Of a stretch of DNA of 64,000 nucleotides, positions 17,837 through 26,672 are shown in pieces. The number at the start of each line of letters is the position of its first letter. Positions within the stretch are counted from its first letter, which is position 1. The stretch comes from Kluyvera genomosp. 1 (GTDB lineage: Bacteria; Pseudomonadota; Gammaproteobacteria; Enterobacterales; Enterobacteriaceae): contig NZ_LGHZ01000037.1 of NCBI RefSeq assembly GCF_001266615.1, forward strand, positions 18,815 to 82,814, given 5' to 3'. A program made the translations under genes and the position numbers. Below the pieces are notes generated by a model that worked only from the letters and a program-made list of their open reading frames with translations, searched no databases and was not told the DNA's origin.

Positions 17837-18959
17837 TGGCTTTTAATACCTCTTGAGGAATGTCTATGTGCCTGTTCAGGCGGGGTTTTTGTTCAGCACG
17901 GCCTTCGCGCCAGGATTTCAGCTGCATCACGTAGGTCAGCACGTGAGCGATGGCGCGAAAGAGCTGAGCCGGAATTTGTTGATTGACGCGAGTGGTGTAG
18001 TACACCGCACGTGCCAGCGGTGGAAACTCCACCACCTCAATGTTGTGGCTGGCACCCACTTCACGGATCCACAGCGCCACGTCATCAATACCCTTGGCGA
18101 CGATGTACGGTGCTTCTGCTTTCTGCGGGTCATACTTCAACGCCACCGCGTAGTGGGTCGGGTTGGTGATGATGACGTCAGCTTCCGGGACGGTCCGTGA
18201 AATCTGGCCCATCGCCATTTGGCGCTGGAGCTGGCGAATACGGCCTTTTATCTGCGGGTTACCGTCGTTATTTTTGTGTTCTTCCTTCACTTCCTGCTTG
18301 GTCATGCGCATTTTTTTGGTGAACATGAATTTGCTCAGCGGCACATCTAACAGGGCAAAAATGACGATAACGGCGACAAAATAGCTGATAACGTGCTTAA
18401 AAATACCGAACCCGTGGCTAATCGCCTGCGTCAAATACAGGCGTTGCAGGTGCAGCAGATTATCCATCTCGTCGTGCACCATGGTGTAGATAACCGCCAG
18501 AATGGTGGCGCATTTCAGCATCATCTTGCCCACTTCGGTGTAGTGGCTGGCTGAGAACATGCGCTTCACGCCGCTGATAGGGCTGAGTTTTTTAAAGTCC
18601 GGTTTGAGCTTGTTGGGGGTGAAAATCCACCCGCCCGGCACAAGGCTCGCAATGATGCAGACAACCGGAATCGGGGTGAGCGTGGCGATGAAGCGCAGGA
18701 TTACCCACAAATTGAGCATCAAAAACTGACTCAGGATGTTCGGGTTATCGAGATCCTTTGCCATTTCGCCAACGGCGGCAAACGACTCGCCAATCAGCTG
18801 GCGGTAGTACGGCAAAAAGGTCGCCATCGTAAAGAACGAGGCCACCAGGCCCGCCGCCATGGTTAAATCTTTTGAGCGGGGAATGTCCCCCTTTTCCCGC
18901 GCTTTGCGCAGTTTTCCCGATGTGGGTTTTTCGCTTTTATCGCCGCTGGAAGAGGACAT
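17823..18959 (-). CDS. lfhB: Lateral flagellar export switch protein FlhB-type
   Basis: A 378-residue FlhB-family protein: a charged N-terminus, four membrane segments (about residues 33-210), and a cytoplasmic C-domain with the autocleavage motif NPTH at 266-269. Cleavage there switches export from rod/hook to filament substrates, in concert with the FliK-like LafE. All key residues are present. The start codon shares its first base with the end of lfiR. It is part of the lfiM-to-lfhA operon. Confidence 0.95.
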   Translation of the reverse strand: MSSSSGDKSEKPTSGKLRKAREKGDIPRSKDLTMAAGLVASFFTMATFLPYYRQLIGESFAAVGEMAKDLDNPNILSQFLMLNLWVILRFIATLTPIPVVCIIASLVPGGWIFTPNKLKPDFKKLSPISGVKRMFSASHYTEVGKMMLKCATILAVIYTMVHDEMDNLLHLQRLYLTQAISHGFGIFKHVISYFVAVIVIFALLDVPLSKFMFTKKMRMTKQEVKEEHKNNDGNPQIKGRIRQLQRQMAMGQISRTVPEADVIITNPTHYAVALKYDPQKAEAPYIVAKGIDDVALWIREVGASHNIEVVEFPPLARAVYYTTRVNQQIPAQLFRAIAHVLTYVMQLKSWREGRAEQKPRLNRHIDIPQEVLKANGEQ

Positions 18960-19732
18960 TACTGCACCCTTATGGCGTCGAGTTTCGCCAGAATTTCGTT
19001 GGTCAGATTGATGTAGTGGTCAGGAATGTTGGTGACCAGCATCGAAATACACAGCAGGCCAAACAGCATGCTGATAGGAAAACCGAGAGAAAACAGGTTC
19101 AGCGTAGGTGAAACGCGGTTAAGCAGACCAAAGCCACCCTGTACGATAAGCATCACGAAGGTCGTCGGAAGCGCAATCAGCGTGGCGGCAGACATAATCC
19201 AGCCCAGCCCCTGGCCAATTAACATCAGCGTCGGTTGGTTAATGGCCTGGCCGATTGGCCAGTAGCTGAAGCCTTTGAACAGAATCGTGACCAGCAGCAG
19301 GTGCCCGTCCATAATGAAGAACAGCAGGGCGCAGAAGACGTAGATAATCTGCGAGATGACCGTGGTCGAACTGCCGTTGACCGGGTCGTTCATCATGGCC
19401 ATCCCCAGACCCATGTTCATGGACAGGATGTTCCCCGCCGTTTGCAGCGCGACAAACACCAGCTGCAGCGCGGTGGCAAAAAGAAAGCCCCACAGGATCT
19501 GCTCACCGATAAGCAAAAGAGTGCGCATGGACAGCAGTTCATTCAACACCACGTTGTTCGGCAGCATCGGCGTAATGATGATCGCCAGCGCCATCGCCGT
19601 GCCGATTTTAATTCGCCGTGAAAAGACGCGGTTATCGAGCACCGGCACGAACTGTAAAAAGGCGAGGATGCGAAAGAAAGGCAGCACCAGGGCCATCACT
19701 GGCGTCCACAACGTCTGAATATCGATTCCCAT
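18959..19732 (-). CDS. lfiR: Lateral flagellar export gate protein FliR-type
   Basis: A 257-residue FliR-family inner membrane protein with about six hydrophobic segments. It is a core subunit of the FliPQR export pore at the base of the flagellum. Length is that of E. coli FliR (261). It starts 6 bases after lfiQ and overlaps lfhB by one base, inside the leftward export operon. Confidence 0.94.
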   Translation of the reverse strand: MGIDIQTLWTPVMALVLPFFRILAFLQFVPVLDNRVFSRRIKIGTAMALAIIITPMLPNNVVLNELLSMRTLLLIGEQILWGFLFATALQLVFVALQTAGNILSMNMGLGMAMMNDPVNGSSTTVISQIIYVFCALLFFIMDGHLLLVTILFKGFSYWPIGQAINQPTLMLIGQGLGWIMSAATLIALPTTFVMLIVQGGFGLLNRVSPTLNLFSLGFPISMLFGLLCISMLVTNIPDHYINLTNEILAKLDAIRVQ

Positions 19733-19738
19733 AATGAC

Positions 19739-20011
19739 TTAGCCGACCAGCGCCGCCGCCTGCTGGAAAATCTGCACGGTAAAATCGACCAGCTGTGTCA
19801 GCATCCATTTGCCCGCGAAGATGAGTACCCCAAGCGTGACCACCAGACGCGGCAGAAAGCTCAGCGTCTGTTCGTTAATCTGGGTAGTGGCCTGAAAGAT
19901 ACTGACGCACAGGCCAACCAGCAGGCTGGGGATAATCGCCACGGCGGAAATCAGCAGCACCAGGTGAATACCGGATGCCATGATGTCGCCTGCGGTGTCC
20001 ATATTCATCAT
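19739..20011 (-). CDS. lfiQ: Lateral flagellar export gate protein FliQ-type
   Basis: A 90-residue FliQ-family protein with two membrane segments and the conserved ATTQINEQTLSFLPRL stretch between them. It packs around FliP in the export pore. The ATG at 20011 is used because AGGA lies about 9 bases upstream and the size then matches FliQ (89). It starts 2 bases after the lfiP stop codon. Confidence 0.93.
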   Translation of the reverse strand: MMNMDTAGDIMASGIHLVLLISAVAIIPSLLVGLCVSIFQATTQINEQTLSFLPRLVVTLGVLIFAGKWMLTQLVDFTVQIFQQAAALVG

Positions 20012-20013
20012 GG

Positions 20014-20766
20014 CTATAATCCTTGTACGCTGGAGGTGAGCGTACCGACTATCAGCGTCCAGCCATCGCACAGAACGAACAGCATCAGCTTAAACGGCAG
20101 CGAGACGATAAGCGGCGACAGCATCATCATCCCCATTGCCATCAGGATACTGGCGACAATCAGGTCGATAACCAGGAATGGGATGTAAATCATAAAGCCA
20201 ATCTGGAAAGCGGTTTTCAGCTCACTCAGCAGATAGGCCGGGGTGACAATAGTCAGATCCTGTTCGTGAGCGTCGCCTTCAATACCGGCAATGGTCATAA
20301 TCTGCGCCATCGCTTTATTGTTGGTCTGCGCCAGCATGTATTTCTTCAGCGGCGCTTCGGCGTTAACCAGCGCTTGCTTCAGGGTTATCTGGTCATTCTG
20401 GAATGGCTCTACCGCATCGGAATATACCGTCATCCACACCGGACGCATCACCAGCAGCGTCAGCGCCAGCGCAATCCCGGTGAGGATTTTGTTGGGCGGA
20501 CTTTGCTGCAGGCCGAGCGCCTGGCGCAAAATCGCCAGCACGATAATAAACCGGGTGAAGCAGGTCATCATCAGCACCATGATCGGCAGCAGGCCGAGCA
20601 GGGTCATCAGGATCAGGATTTCAATTTTTACGTTGTAGTCCTGACCCGCGCCGTTTGATGTGGCGCTAAACAGTGTGATGTCGCCGTTCGCCGCCAGCAC
20701 TGGCTGGGCAAACAACAAACCGACGAGCAGCAGCAAAAAGCCACCGCGATAAAGCGTGCGGTTCAT
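20014..20766 (-). CDS. lfiP: Lateral flagellar export gate protein FliP-type
   Basis: A 250-residue FliP-family protein with a cleavable signal peptide (about residues 1-25) and four membrane segments. It forms the main ring of the FliPQR export pore. Family signatures such as MMTCFTRFIIVLAILRQALG are intact. In primary systems FliO helps FliP assembly; no fliO-like gene lies between lfiN and lfiP here. It overlaps lfiN by 4 bases (ATGA). Confidence 0.94.
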   Translation of the reverse strand: MNRTLYRGGFLLLLVGLLFAQPVLAANGDITLFSATSNGAGQDYNVKIEILILMTLLGLLPIMVLMMTCFTRFIIVLAILRQALGLQQSPPNKILTGIALALTLLVMRPVWMTVYSDAVEPFQNDQITLKQALVNAEAPLKKYMLAQTNNKAMAQIMTIAGIEGDAHEQDLTIVTPAYLLSELKTAFQIGFMIYIPFLVIDLIVASILMAMGMMMLSPLIVSLPFKLMLFVLCDGWTLIVGTLTSSVQGL

Positions 20767-21161
20767 CGCGTTAACTCACCCAGTTCTTTCGCGTTGAATT
20801 CGATGATACGCAGGCCGTATTTGTCATTCAGGACGACGACTTCCGCTTTACCGAACGCAATGCCGTTCACTTTGATATCCAGCGGCTCGCCGGCCATTTT
20901 GTCCAGCTCGATAACCGAGTCGCTGTTGACCGCCATCAGCTCTGCCAGTGAAATATTCACCGACGAGACTTCCAGCGTTAGCGTTACAGGGATGCGGCTA
21001 AACAGCGCCATACGACGTACATCAGTGAGCGGCGCATTGCGCGTTTCTGGCTGTAAATCGAGGCGAATATTGCCTTCTACGGTTTCATCCTGTGTCATAT
21101 CGCTGAGATTCAGGTCGTCCAGATCCAGGGACTGGCTCAGCTCATGTTGCAAATCACTCAT
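20763..21161 (-). CDS. lfiN: Lateral flagellar switch protein FliN-type
   Basis: A 132-residue FliN-family C-ring protein. An acidic N-terminal region (about 1-45) precedes the SpoA domain (about 50-128; RIPVTLTLEVSSVNISLAELM). The ATG at 21161 overlaps the end of lfiM by 8 bases and gives the normal FliN size; upstream in-frame starts would lie within lfiM. FliN binds FliM and FliH at the C-ring. Confidence 0.93.
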   Translation of the reverse strand: MSDLQHELSQSLDLDDLNLSDMTQDETVEGNIRLDLQPETRNAPLTDVRRMALFSRIPVTLTLEVSSVNISLAELMAVNSDSVIELDKMAGEPLDIKVNGIAFGKAEVVVLNDKYGLRIIEFNAKELGELTR

Positions 21162-22038
21162 ATTGCTTCTCGGTTGTTTTGTCATGGATATCGCACAAGA
21201 AAAGCTTGCTGCGATCTTCGGCAATAGCCGCTTCAAAAATCTGTTCTTTGCCGATAAATACCGGTAAGGGTTCATTAATCGCGATAGGGATAATGTCCCC
21301 TGGTTTGATATCGGCAACCTGCGCGACGGTTAAATTCAGGCTGGCAAGACGGCCATTGAGCTTCAGCGGCAGGCTGTCGAACAGGCGTTCGATTTGTCCT
21401 GGGCTTAAAGTGACGCTTTTCTCGGTGACACGATCATTGATGTCTGGCGTACGCAGCGCGGCCAGCATTTGGTCGACATGATAGTTATCGAGCAAAATGG
21501 TAAAGCTGCCGTGGCTGTATCCTTCAAGGGTGAAGGTAATACACCATGACCACTGGTTAATAACCGTGGAGTAATCCACTTTAATATCCAGTTCTTCCCC
21601 GAAAGTCTCTTTGCAAATAATCAGAGAAGTTAATTCCTGACCCAGTTTGCTTTTCAGTCGTTCTTCCGTTTTGGTGATCGGTAAAGAGTCATCTGGTTCG
21701 ACATGGTTACTGTCTTTGCTCAAACCATAATAATCATGAAGAATATTCAACAATAAGATGCGGTCGATAACAAACGCGATATTTCCATAAGGGGTGGAGA
21801 ATATCTGGGCATTCTTATAATGCTGATCGATAGCAAACGTCATCGATTCTAACGCTGCGTTAACACGTAATTTCTTTAGAAAGTAAATGCCAAGACGAGC
21901 ATCAAGAATGTCAAAGCTATCATTCATTAGCTTAGGCAGTTTATGCCATGGGCGTCCGAGTTTACTGACGTCAAGTTTCACCAGTTCCGGAAGGTCATCC
22001 TGCTGGTGGATTCTGATTCGATGTGAAGCAGGGTACAT
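21154..22038 (-). CDS. lfiM: Lateral flagellar switch protein FliM-type, lacking the CheY-binding peptide
   Basis: A 294-residue, divergent FliM-family C-ring protein with a C-terminal SpoA domain (about residues 215-280). It is about 40 residues shorter than E. coli FliM, mainly at the N-terminus: the usual LSQAEIDALL peptide that binds CheY-P is not seen, and the protein starts directly in the middle-domain-like region. The start has GGAA 5 bases upstream. It heads the leftward lfiMNPQR-lfhBA operon. The missing peptide suggests a motor not switched by CheY in the usual way. Base composition in the first half is AT-rich. Confidence 0.88.
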   Translation of the reverse strand: MYPASHRIRIHQQDDLPELVKLDVSKLGRPWHKLPKLMNDSFDILDARLGIYFLKKLRVNAALESMTFAIDQHYKNAQIFSTPYGNIAFVIDRILLLNILHDYYGLSKDSNHVEPDDSLPITKTEERLKSKLGQELTSLIICKETFGEELDIKVDYSTVINQWSWCITFTLEGYSHGSFTILLDNYHVDQMLAALRTPDINDRVTEKSVTLSPGQIERLFDSLPLKLNGRLASLNLTVAQVADIKPGDIIPIAINEPLPVFIGKEQIFEAAIAEDRSKLFLCDIHDKTTEKQYE

Positions 22039-22553
22039 AATTATTCCAGTTCTTTAGTCATGGCCGGTGGAACAATAACGTGTTCGTTTCGGTGACGATA
22101 ACGTGCACGAAATTTTTTACTGAAAATATTTGAGTTTTGGGAATGTTGTGACGCTTTACACCAACATCGAAGAATCTTCGGTAAAAGAAAATTCATGCAC
22201 TCTTTTATTCAGACTGTGGATTAAACCTTTCTGGCCATTTTATTGCAAGTGGTAGAGAGTTATTAATCCATTATTTTTCCGCCTGCCTGTAGATTAATAT
22301 ATTTTGTAACTACATGATTTATATAGATTAATGTTTTAATATCCATTAAAAATGAGACAATTATTGTTCGCTGGGTATACTAGGCGTCATATTTTCACGG
22401 AAACAGAATTTCCCGTGTCGATATCAGAGTCTTTAATTTTTATTAACATTATAAAAACGCCTTTAATCCTCCATGTAGAAGGTGCTTTTTTATTACCTGG
22501 TTAATAAAGATGTAGCGTATTTTCTTTTTAGTCTTTTTTACTGGTACTCCAAA
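22039..22553. other. Divergent regulatory region between lfiM and lafK
   Basis: About 515 AT-rich bases without a credible gene separate the two early flagellar operons. A rightward sigma-54-type element is present at 22232-22247, and a TATACT box near 22376-22381 could serve as a sigma-70 -10 element without a convincing -35. No sigma-54 element pointing toward lfiM was found. The last 70 bases can be read as an in-frame extension of lafK, but they lack a ribosome-binding site. Confidence 0.5.
22232..22247 (+). promoter_or_regulatory. Candidate sigma-54 promoter upstream of lafK
   Basis: TGGCCATTTTATTGCA matches the -24 TGGC and -12 TTGCA blocks with the required 12-base GG-to-GC spacing. 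The predicted transcript begins near 22258 and leaves a leader of about 300 bases before lafK. It could be an autoregulated lafK promoter. Confidence 0.5.
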
Positions 22554-23582
22554 ATGAACATTATCATTGAACGTGAAGACCGTAATGGTGATGGCTTTGT
22601 AGCCGTCTCCCCTGCCAGCGTGGGCGTGATCTCATTGGCCCGCCGCGTTGCTAAATATAATGTTTCAGTATTGGTTACTGGTGAAACGGGAACCGGAAAG
22701 GAATGCGTTGCCAAATATATCCATGAGCACGCCTGTGGTAGCGACGCCCCGTATGTTGGGGTGAACTGTGCGGCTATTCCAGAAAGTATGCTGGAAGCGA
22801 TTTTATTTGGTTATGAGAAAGGCGCATTTACCGGTGCGGTAGCCAGCGTAGCCGGTAAATTTGAGCAGGCAAATGGCGGAACGCTACTATTAGATGAAAT
22901 TGGCGATATGCCTTTAGCATTGCAGGCAAAACTATTACGCGTATTACAAGAGCAGGAAGTTGAGCGTTTGGGCAGTCATAAACGCATCCCTCTAGATATC
23001 CGACTGATCGCTTCGACTAATAAAGACTTGCAGCAGGAAATTGCTGAAGGACGATTCCGTCAGGATCTGTTCTACCGTATTTCCGTGGTGCCGATTCACA
23101 TCACACCGCTGCGTGAGCGCAAGCAAGATATTTTGCCTTTAGTCCAGCGTTTCATCGCCAAATACCGCTCATTCCATAAGGGCGATGTTCGCCTGAGCGA
23201 TGATGCCCGTAACGCACTGCTTGGCTATGACTGGCCGGGTAATGTGCGTGAGCTGGAGAACGTTATCCAGCGGGGCATGATCCTCGGAAACGGTGACGAA
23301 ATTAAAGCCGCCGACTTTGGTCTGATTGCCCGTGTTCCTTTGCCGGAAAGCCCGGTGGTCGGCGTCATGCCGGCTTATCGTGAACAGGATGCCAGCCAGG
23401 CAATCCGCGATGTCAAGCTGCACGGTCGTCTGGCGGAATACCAGTACATTATTGACCTGTTAAAACGCCATAAAGGCAACAAATCCAAGACCGCGGAATT
23501 CTTAGGCATTACTCCGCGTGCACTGCGTTACCGCCTTGCGTCAATGCGCGATGAAGGCATTGATATCGAATGTTATTCCTGA
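22554..23582 (+). CDS. lafK: Sigma-54-dependent lateral flagellar activator
   Basis: A 342-residue bacterial enhancer-binding protein. The AAA+ domain carries Walker A GETGTGKE (43-50), the sigma-54 contact loop GAFTGA (90-95) and Walker B LLLDE (111-115). A Fis-type helix-turn-helix lies at about 305-338. Only about 20 residues precede the AAA+ core, so there is no receiver domain: activity is probably set by expression level or a partner, not phosphorylation. Relatives such as LafK/FlrA have longer N-termini. It leads lafK-lfiEFGHIJ and should activate the sigma-54 promoters before lfgB and lafB. Confidence 0.93.
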   Translation: MNIIIEREDRNGDGFVAVSPASVGVISLARRVAKYNVSVLVTGETGTGKECVAKYIHEHACGSDAPYVGVNCAAIPESMLEAILFGYEKGAFTGAVASVAGKFEQANGGTLLLDEIGDMPLALQAKLLRVLQEQEVERLGSHKRIPLDIRLIASTNKDLQQEIAEGRFRQDLFYRISVVPIHITPLRERKQDILPLVQRFIAKYRSFHKGDVRLSDDARNALLGYDWPGNVRELENVIQRGMILGNGDEIKAADFGLIARVPLPESPVVGVMPAYREQDASQAIRDVKLHGRLAEYQYIIDLLKRHKGNKSKTAEFLGITPRALRYRLASMRDEGIDIECYS

Positions 23583-23601
23583 GGCCAGGAAGGAAGACTA
23601 A

Positions 23602-23970
23602 ATGGACAAAATAGCAGCCGCAGGTATGAACACCGCGCAACAGGCGATGCTCAACCGTATGCAGCAGACGGCCTCATTGGCCTCTGCCGGCTCGGTTAAC
23701 GCCTCACAAACCATAGCACCTGCAAACAGTGCGTTTAGCGCGACGGATTCAGTCTCTTTCTCCCGCGTGTTGAATAACGCTATCGACAATGTCGATGCGT
23801 TGCAGCACAGCGCGGGGGCAAAGCAGACCGCTATTGAGATGGGTCAGAGTGACGATTTAGCCGGCGCGATGATTGAGAGCCAGAAAGCCAGCGTGGCTTT
23901 TTCGGCCATGATGCAGGTGCGCAATAAGCTCAATAGCGCGCTGGACGAAGTGATGAATATTTCGCTGTAA
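23602..23970 (+). CDS. lfiE: Lateral flagellar hook-basal body protein FliE-type
   Basis: A 122-residue FliE-family protein, the junction between the MS ring and proximal rod and an early export substrate. The conserved C-terminal region (ESQKASVAFSAMMQVRNKLNSALDEVMNISL region, about 92-122) is clear. The start has AGGAAGG upstream and lies 19 bases after lafK. Confidence 0.93.
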   Translation: MDKIAAAGMNTAQQAMLNRMQQTASLASAGSVNASQTIAPANSAFSATDSVSFSRVLNNAIDNVDALQHSAGAKQTAIEMGQSDDLAGAMIESQKASVAFSAMMQVRNKLNSALDEVMNISL

Positions 23971-23980
23971 GGTCTGTACC

Positions 23981-25672
23981 GTGTTAAACAAAATCAAAGA
24001 TCGTCTCCCCGCCCTCCCGATGCCCGCTGGCGTTATCAATCCAAAGCTACTGGCCATTATTGGCGGTACGGTATTGGCGCTGGCGATTATTGCCTCTCTG
24101 TGGAAAGGCAATCAGGGATATGTGGCGCTGTATGGCGCGCAGGAAAGCATTCCGGTGTCTCAGGTGGTTGAAGTCCTGGGCGCGGAAAATATCGCTTATC
24201 GTATCAACCCGGACAACGGCCAGGTGCTGGTGACCGAAAGCAAATTGTCGCAGGCGCGTATGGCGCTAGCGGCGAAAGGCATCACCGCAGCGACGCCGGA
24301 CGGCTACGAGCTGATGGACAAAGAAGAGATGCTGGGCAGCAGTCAGTTCATCCAGAACGTGCGCTATAAGCGCAGCCTGGAAGGTGAGTTGGCAAAAAGC
24401 ATCATGGCGCTAAATCCGGTAGAGCACGCGCGCGTGCACTTGGGGTTGAGCGAATCCAGCTCCTTTGTCCTGACCAACAAACCGAACAGCAGCGCCTCCG
24501 TGGTGCTGCAGCTGCGCTACGGCAAACAGCTTGATGAGCAGCAGGTGGCATCGATTGTGCAACTGGTCTCCGGATCGGTGCCAGGGATGAACGCCAGTAG
24601 CGTTCGCGTTGTCGATCAGACGGGAAATCTGTTATCCGACGGCGTTGCCGGGCCCGATGGCACGATGGCGGGCAAGCGTCTGGGCGAAGACGTGATGCAG
24701 CGTATCCGCGAAGATACCAACAAAAATATCTCCACTCTGCTGACCTCTTTGGTCGGTGCGGGTAATTATCGTATCAGCGTCGCGCCGGCCGTCGATTTAA
24801 GCCGCGTGGAAGAGACGCAGGAACGTCTGGGTAAAGATCCGCTGGTGAGCGATGAACAGCTGAGCCAGGAAAATACCACCAATGAAATGGCATTTGGTAT
24901 TCCGGGCTCGCTGAGTAACCGCCCGGTGAATCAGAACCCACAGGCGGCGGCTGCGCAAGCGGCGGGTGCCCCTGCAGCAAATCCACAGGCCGCCGCGGCC
25001 GACAATGCAACCAGCGACCCGCGGGCGCTCACTAGCCGCAGCCAGTCCCAGCGTAAATATGCGTTTGACCGCGATATCCGCCATATCCGTCACCCCGGTT
25101 ACAAGCTGGAGAAACTGAACGTGGCCGTGGCGCTGAATCAAACCGCGCCTGCGCTTGCCAACATTACCCCAGAACAACTGGCCTCTATTACCCGTTTGGT
25201 TGAAAGCGCCGCTGGCATTGATAAGCAGCGTGGCGATGCGTTAACCCTTGATGTGCTGGCATTCAGTGTCCCAGTGAATGATGGAATTCTGCCGCAGCAG
25301 TGGTGGAAAGATCCGGATATGCAGTACTGGGGGCAAAACGGCGGCATTGGCCTGTTAGCACTGCTCACGCTGCTGTTTGGTGTCCGCCCGCTGGCACAAC
25401 GCTTTGGCCGCCGTGAACGCGTGGTCAACGATGCCGACCAGCAAGAACAAGATCTGCTGACTGACGCGACGACCGAGAAGGAAGAAACGCTGTCTGCGCT
25501 GCCGAATATCGGCTTCAACACTAATGACGACATGCTGCCACCGCAGAGTTCGGGTCTGGAAACCAAAGTGGAGTACCTCCAGGTTCTGGCCCAAAACGAA
25601 ACTGAACGTGTAGCAGAAGTTCTGAAACAATGGATTAACAGCAATGACCGAAGCAACCGCAAGCAGGACTAA
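23981..25672 (+). CDS. lfiF: Lateral flagellar MS-ring protein FliF-type
   Basis: A 563-residue FliF-family protein. The N-terminal membrane segment (about 26-45), the periplasmic YscJ/FliF ring domains (about 48-300), a Gln/Ala/Pro-rich variable loop (about 310-345), the second membrane segment (about 448-468), and the C-terminal FliG-binding tail are all present. Translation starts at GTG with AAGG upstream. It overlaps lfiG by 29 bases. Confidence 0.95.
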   Translation: MLNKIKDRLPALPMPAGVINPKLLAIIGGTVLALAIIASLWKGNQGYVALYGAQESIPVSQVVEVLGAENIAYRINPDNGQVLVTESKLSQARMALAAKGITAATPDGYELMDKEEMLGSSQFIQNVRYKRSLEGELAKSIMALNPVEHARVHLGLSESSSFVLTNKPNSSASVVLQLRYGKQLDEQQVASIVQLVSGSVPGMNASSVRVVDQTGNLLSDGVAGPDGTMAGKRLGEDVMQRIREDTNKNISTLLTSLVGAGNYRISVAPAVDLSRVEETQERLGKDPLVSDEQLSQENTTNEMAFGIPGSLSNRPVNQNPQAAAAQAAGAPAANPQAAAADNATSDPRALTSRSQSQRKYAFDRDIRHIRHPGYKLEKLNVAVALNQTAPALANITPEQLASITRLVESAAGIDKQRGDALTLDVLAFSVPVNDGILPQQWWKDPDMQYWGQNGGIGLLALLTLLFGVRPLAQRFGRRERVVNDADQQEQDLLTDATTEKEETLSALPNIGFNTNDDMLPPQSSGLETKVEYLQVLAQNETERVAEVLKQWINSNDRSNRKQD

Positions 25673-26669
25673 TCAATCCGGTGGCCGCAGCCGTCTGGAG
25701 CAGGCAGCGATTTTGCTGCTGAGCGTGGGCGACCAGGCCGCGGCACAGGTGATGCAGAAGCTCAACCGTGAAGAGGTGGTGCTGCTGAGTGAAACCATGG
25801 CGCGTTTACATGACGTCAAGGTGAACCAGGCGCGTCAGGCGATGAACAACTTCTTCTCCGACTACAGCGAGCAGAGCGGCATCAACGGTGCATCGCGCTC
25901 CTATTTGCGCAGCATCCTGGAAAAAGCGCTCGGCGGCGAAATTGCCCGCAGCGTCATTAACGGAATTTATGGCGATGAAATTCGCTATCGCATGGCCCGT
26001 CTGCAGTGGGTGGATACGCCGCAGCTGGCGGCGCTGATCGATCAAGAACATTTACAGCTTCAGGCCGTGTTCCTGGCCTTCCTGCCGCCGGATATTGCCG
26101 CCAGCGTACTGAGCGTACTGCCGGGTGAGCGCCAGGATGAAATCATCTATCGCGTTGCGCGCCTCGATGACATCAATCGCGACGTGATTGACGAGCTGGA
26201 TCGCCTGATCGATCGCGGCATCGCCGTGCTTTCCGAACATGGCTCCAAAGTGGTGGGCATTAAGCACGCCGCTAATATCGTCAACCGTATTCCGAGCAAT
26301 CAGCAGGAGCTGCTGGATCAGCTGCGCGAACGTGATGAAGGCGTGGTAGATGAGCTGCAGGACGAGATGTACGAATTCTTTATCTTAAGCCGCCAGACGC
26401 CGCTCACGCTCCAGCGTCTGATGGATGAAATCCCTATTGACGAATGGGCGATTGCGCTCAAAGGCACCGAGCCGGTGCTGCGACAGGCGATTTTTGACGT
26501 GATGCCAAAGCGCCAGGTCACTCTGCTGCAAAGTACCACTACGCGTCTGGGGCCGCTGCCGGTGAGCCGTATTGAACAGGTGCGTAAAGAGATCATGCAG
26601 ACCTTACGCCAGCTGGTAGAAGAAGGTGAGATTCAGGTGCAGCTGTTCGCTGAGCAGACGGTGGAATAA
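25644..26669 (+). CDS. lfiG: Lateral flagellar rotor protein FliG-type
   Basis: A 341-residue FliG-family rotor protein that binds FliF at its N-terminus, FliM in the middle, and the stator (MotA-type LafT) through charged residues at the C-terminus. The middle ARMM region and the C-terminal torque helix are of normal length. It overlaps lfiF by 29 bases and is 3 bases before lfiH, implying translational coupling. Confidence 0.94.
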   Translation: MTEATASRTNQSGGRSRLEQAAILLLSVGDQAAAQVMQKLNREEVVLLSETMARLHDVKVNQARQAMNNFFSDYSEQSGINGASRSYLRSILEKALGGEIARSVINGIYGDEIRYRMARLQWVDTPQLAALIDQEHLQLQAVFLAFLPPDIAASVLSVLPGERQDEIIYRVARLDDINRDVIDELDRLIDRGIAVLSEHGSKVVGIKHAANIVNRIPSNQQELLDQLRERDEGVVDELQDEMYEFFILSRQTPLTLQRLMDEIPIDEWAIALKGTEPVLRQAIFDVMPKRQVTLLQSTTTRLGPLPVSRIEQVRKEIMQTLRQLVEEGEIQVQLFAEQTVE

Positions 26670-26672
26670 GCC

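Noticed and set aside
22440..22490. Rightward terminator just before lafK
   Set aside because: ACGCCTTT...GAAGGTGCTTTTTT pairs only partially, with mismatches, and it would block lafK expression from the upstream promoter.
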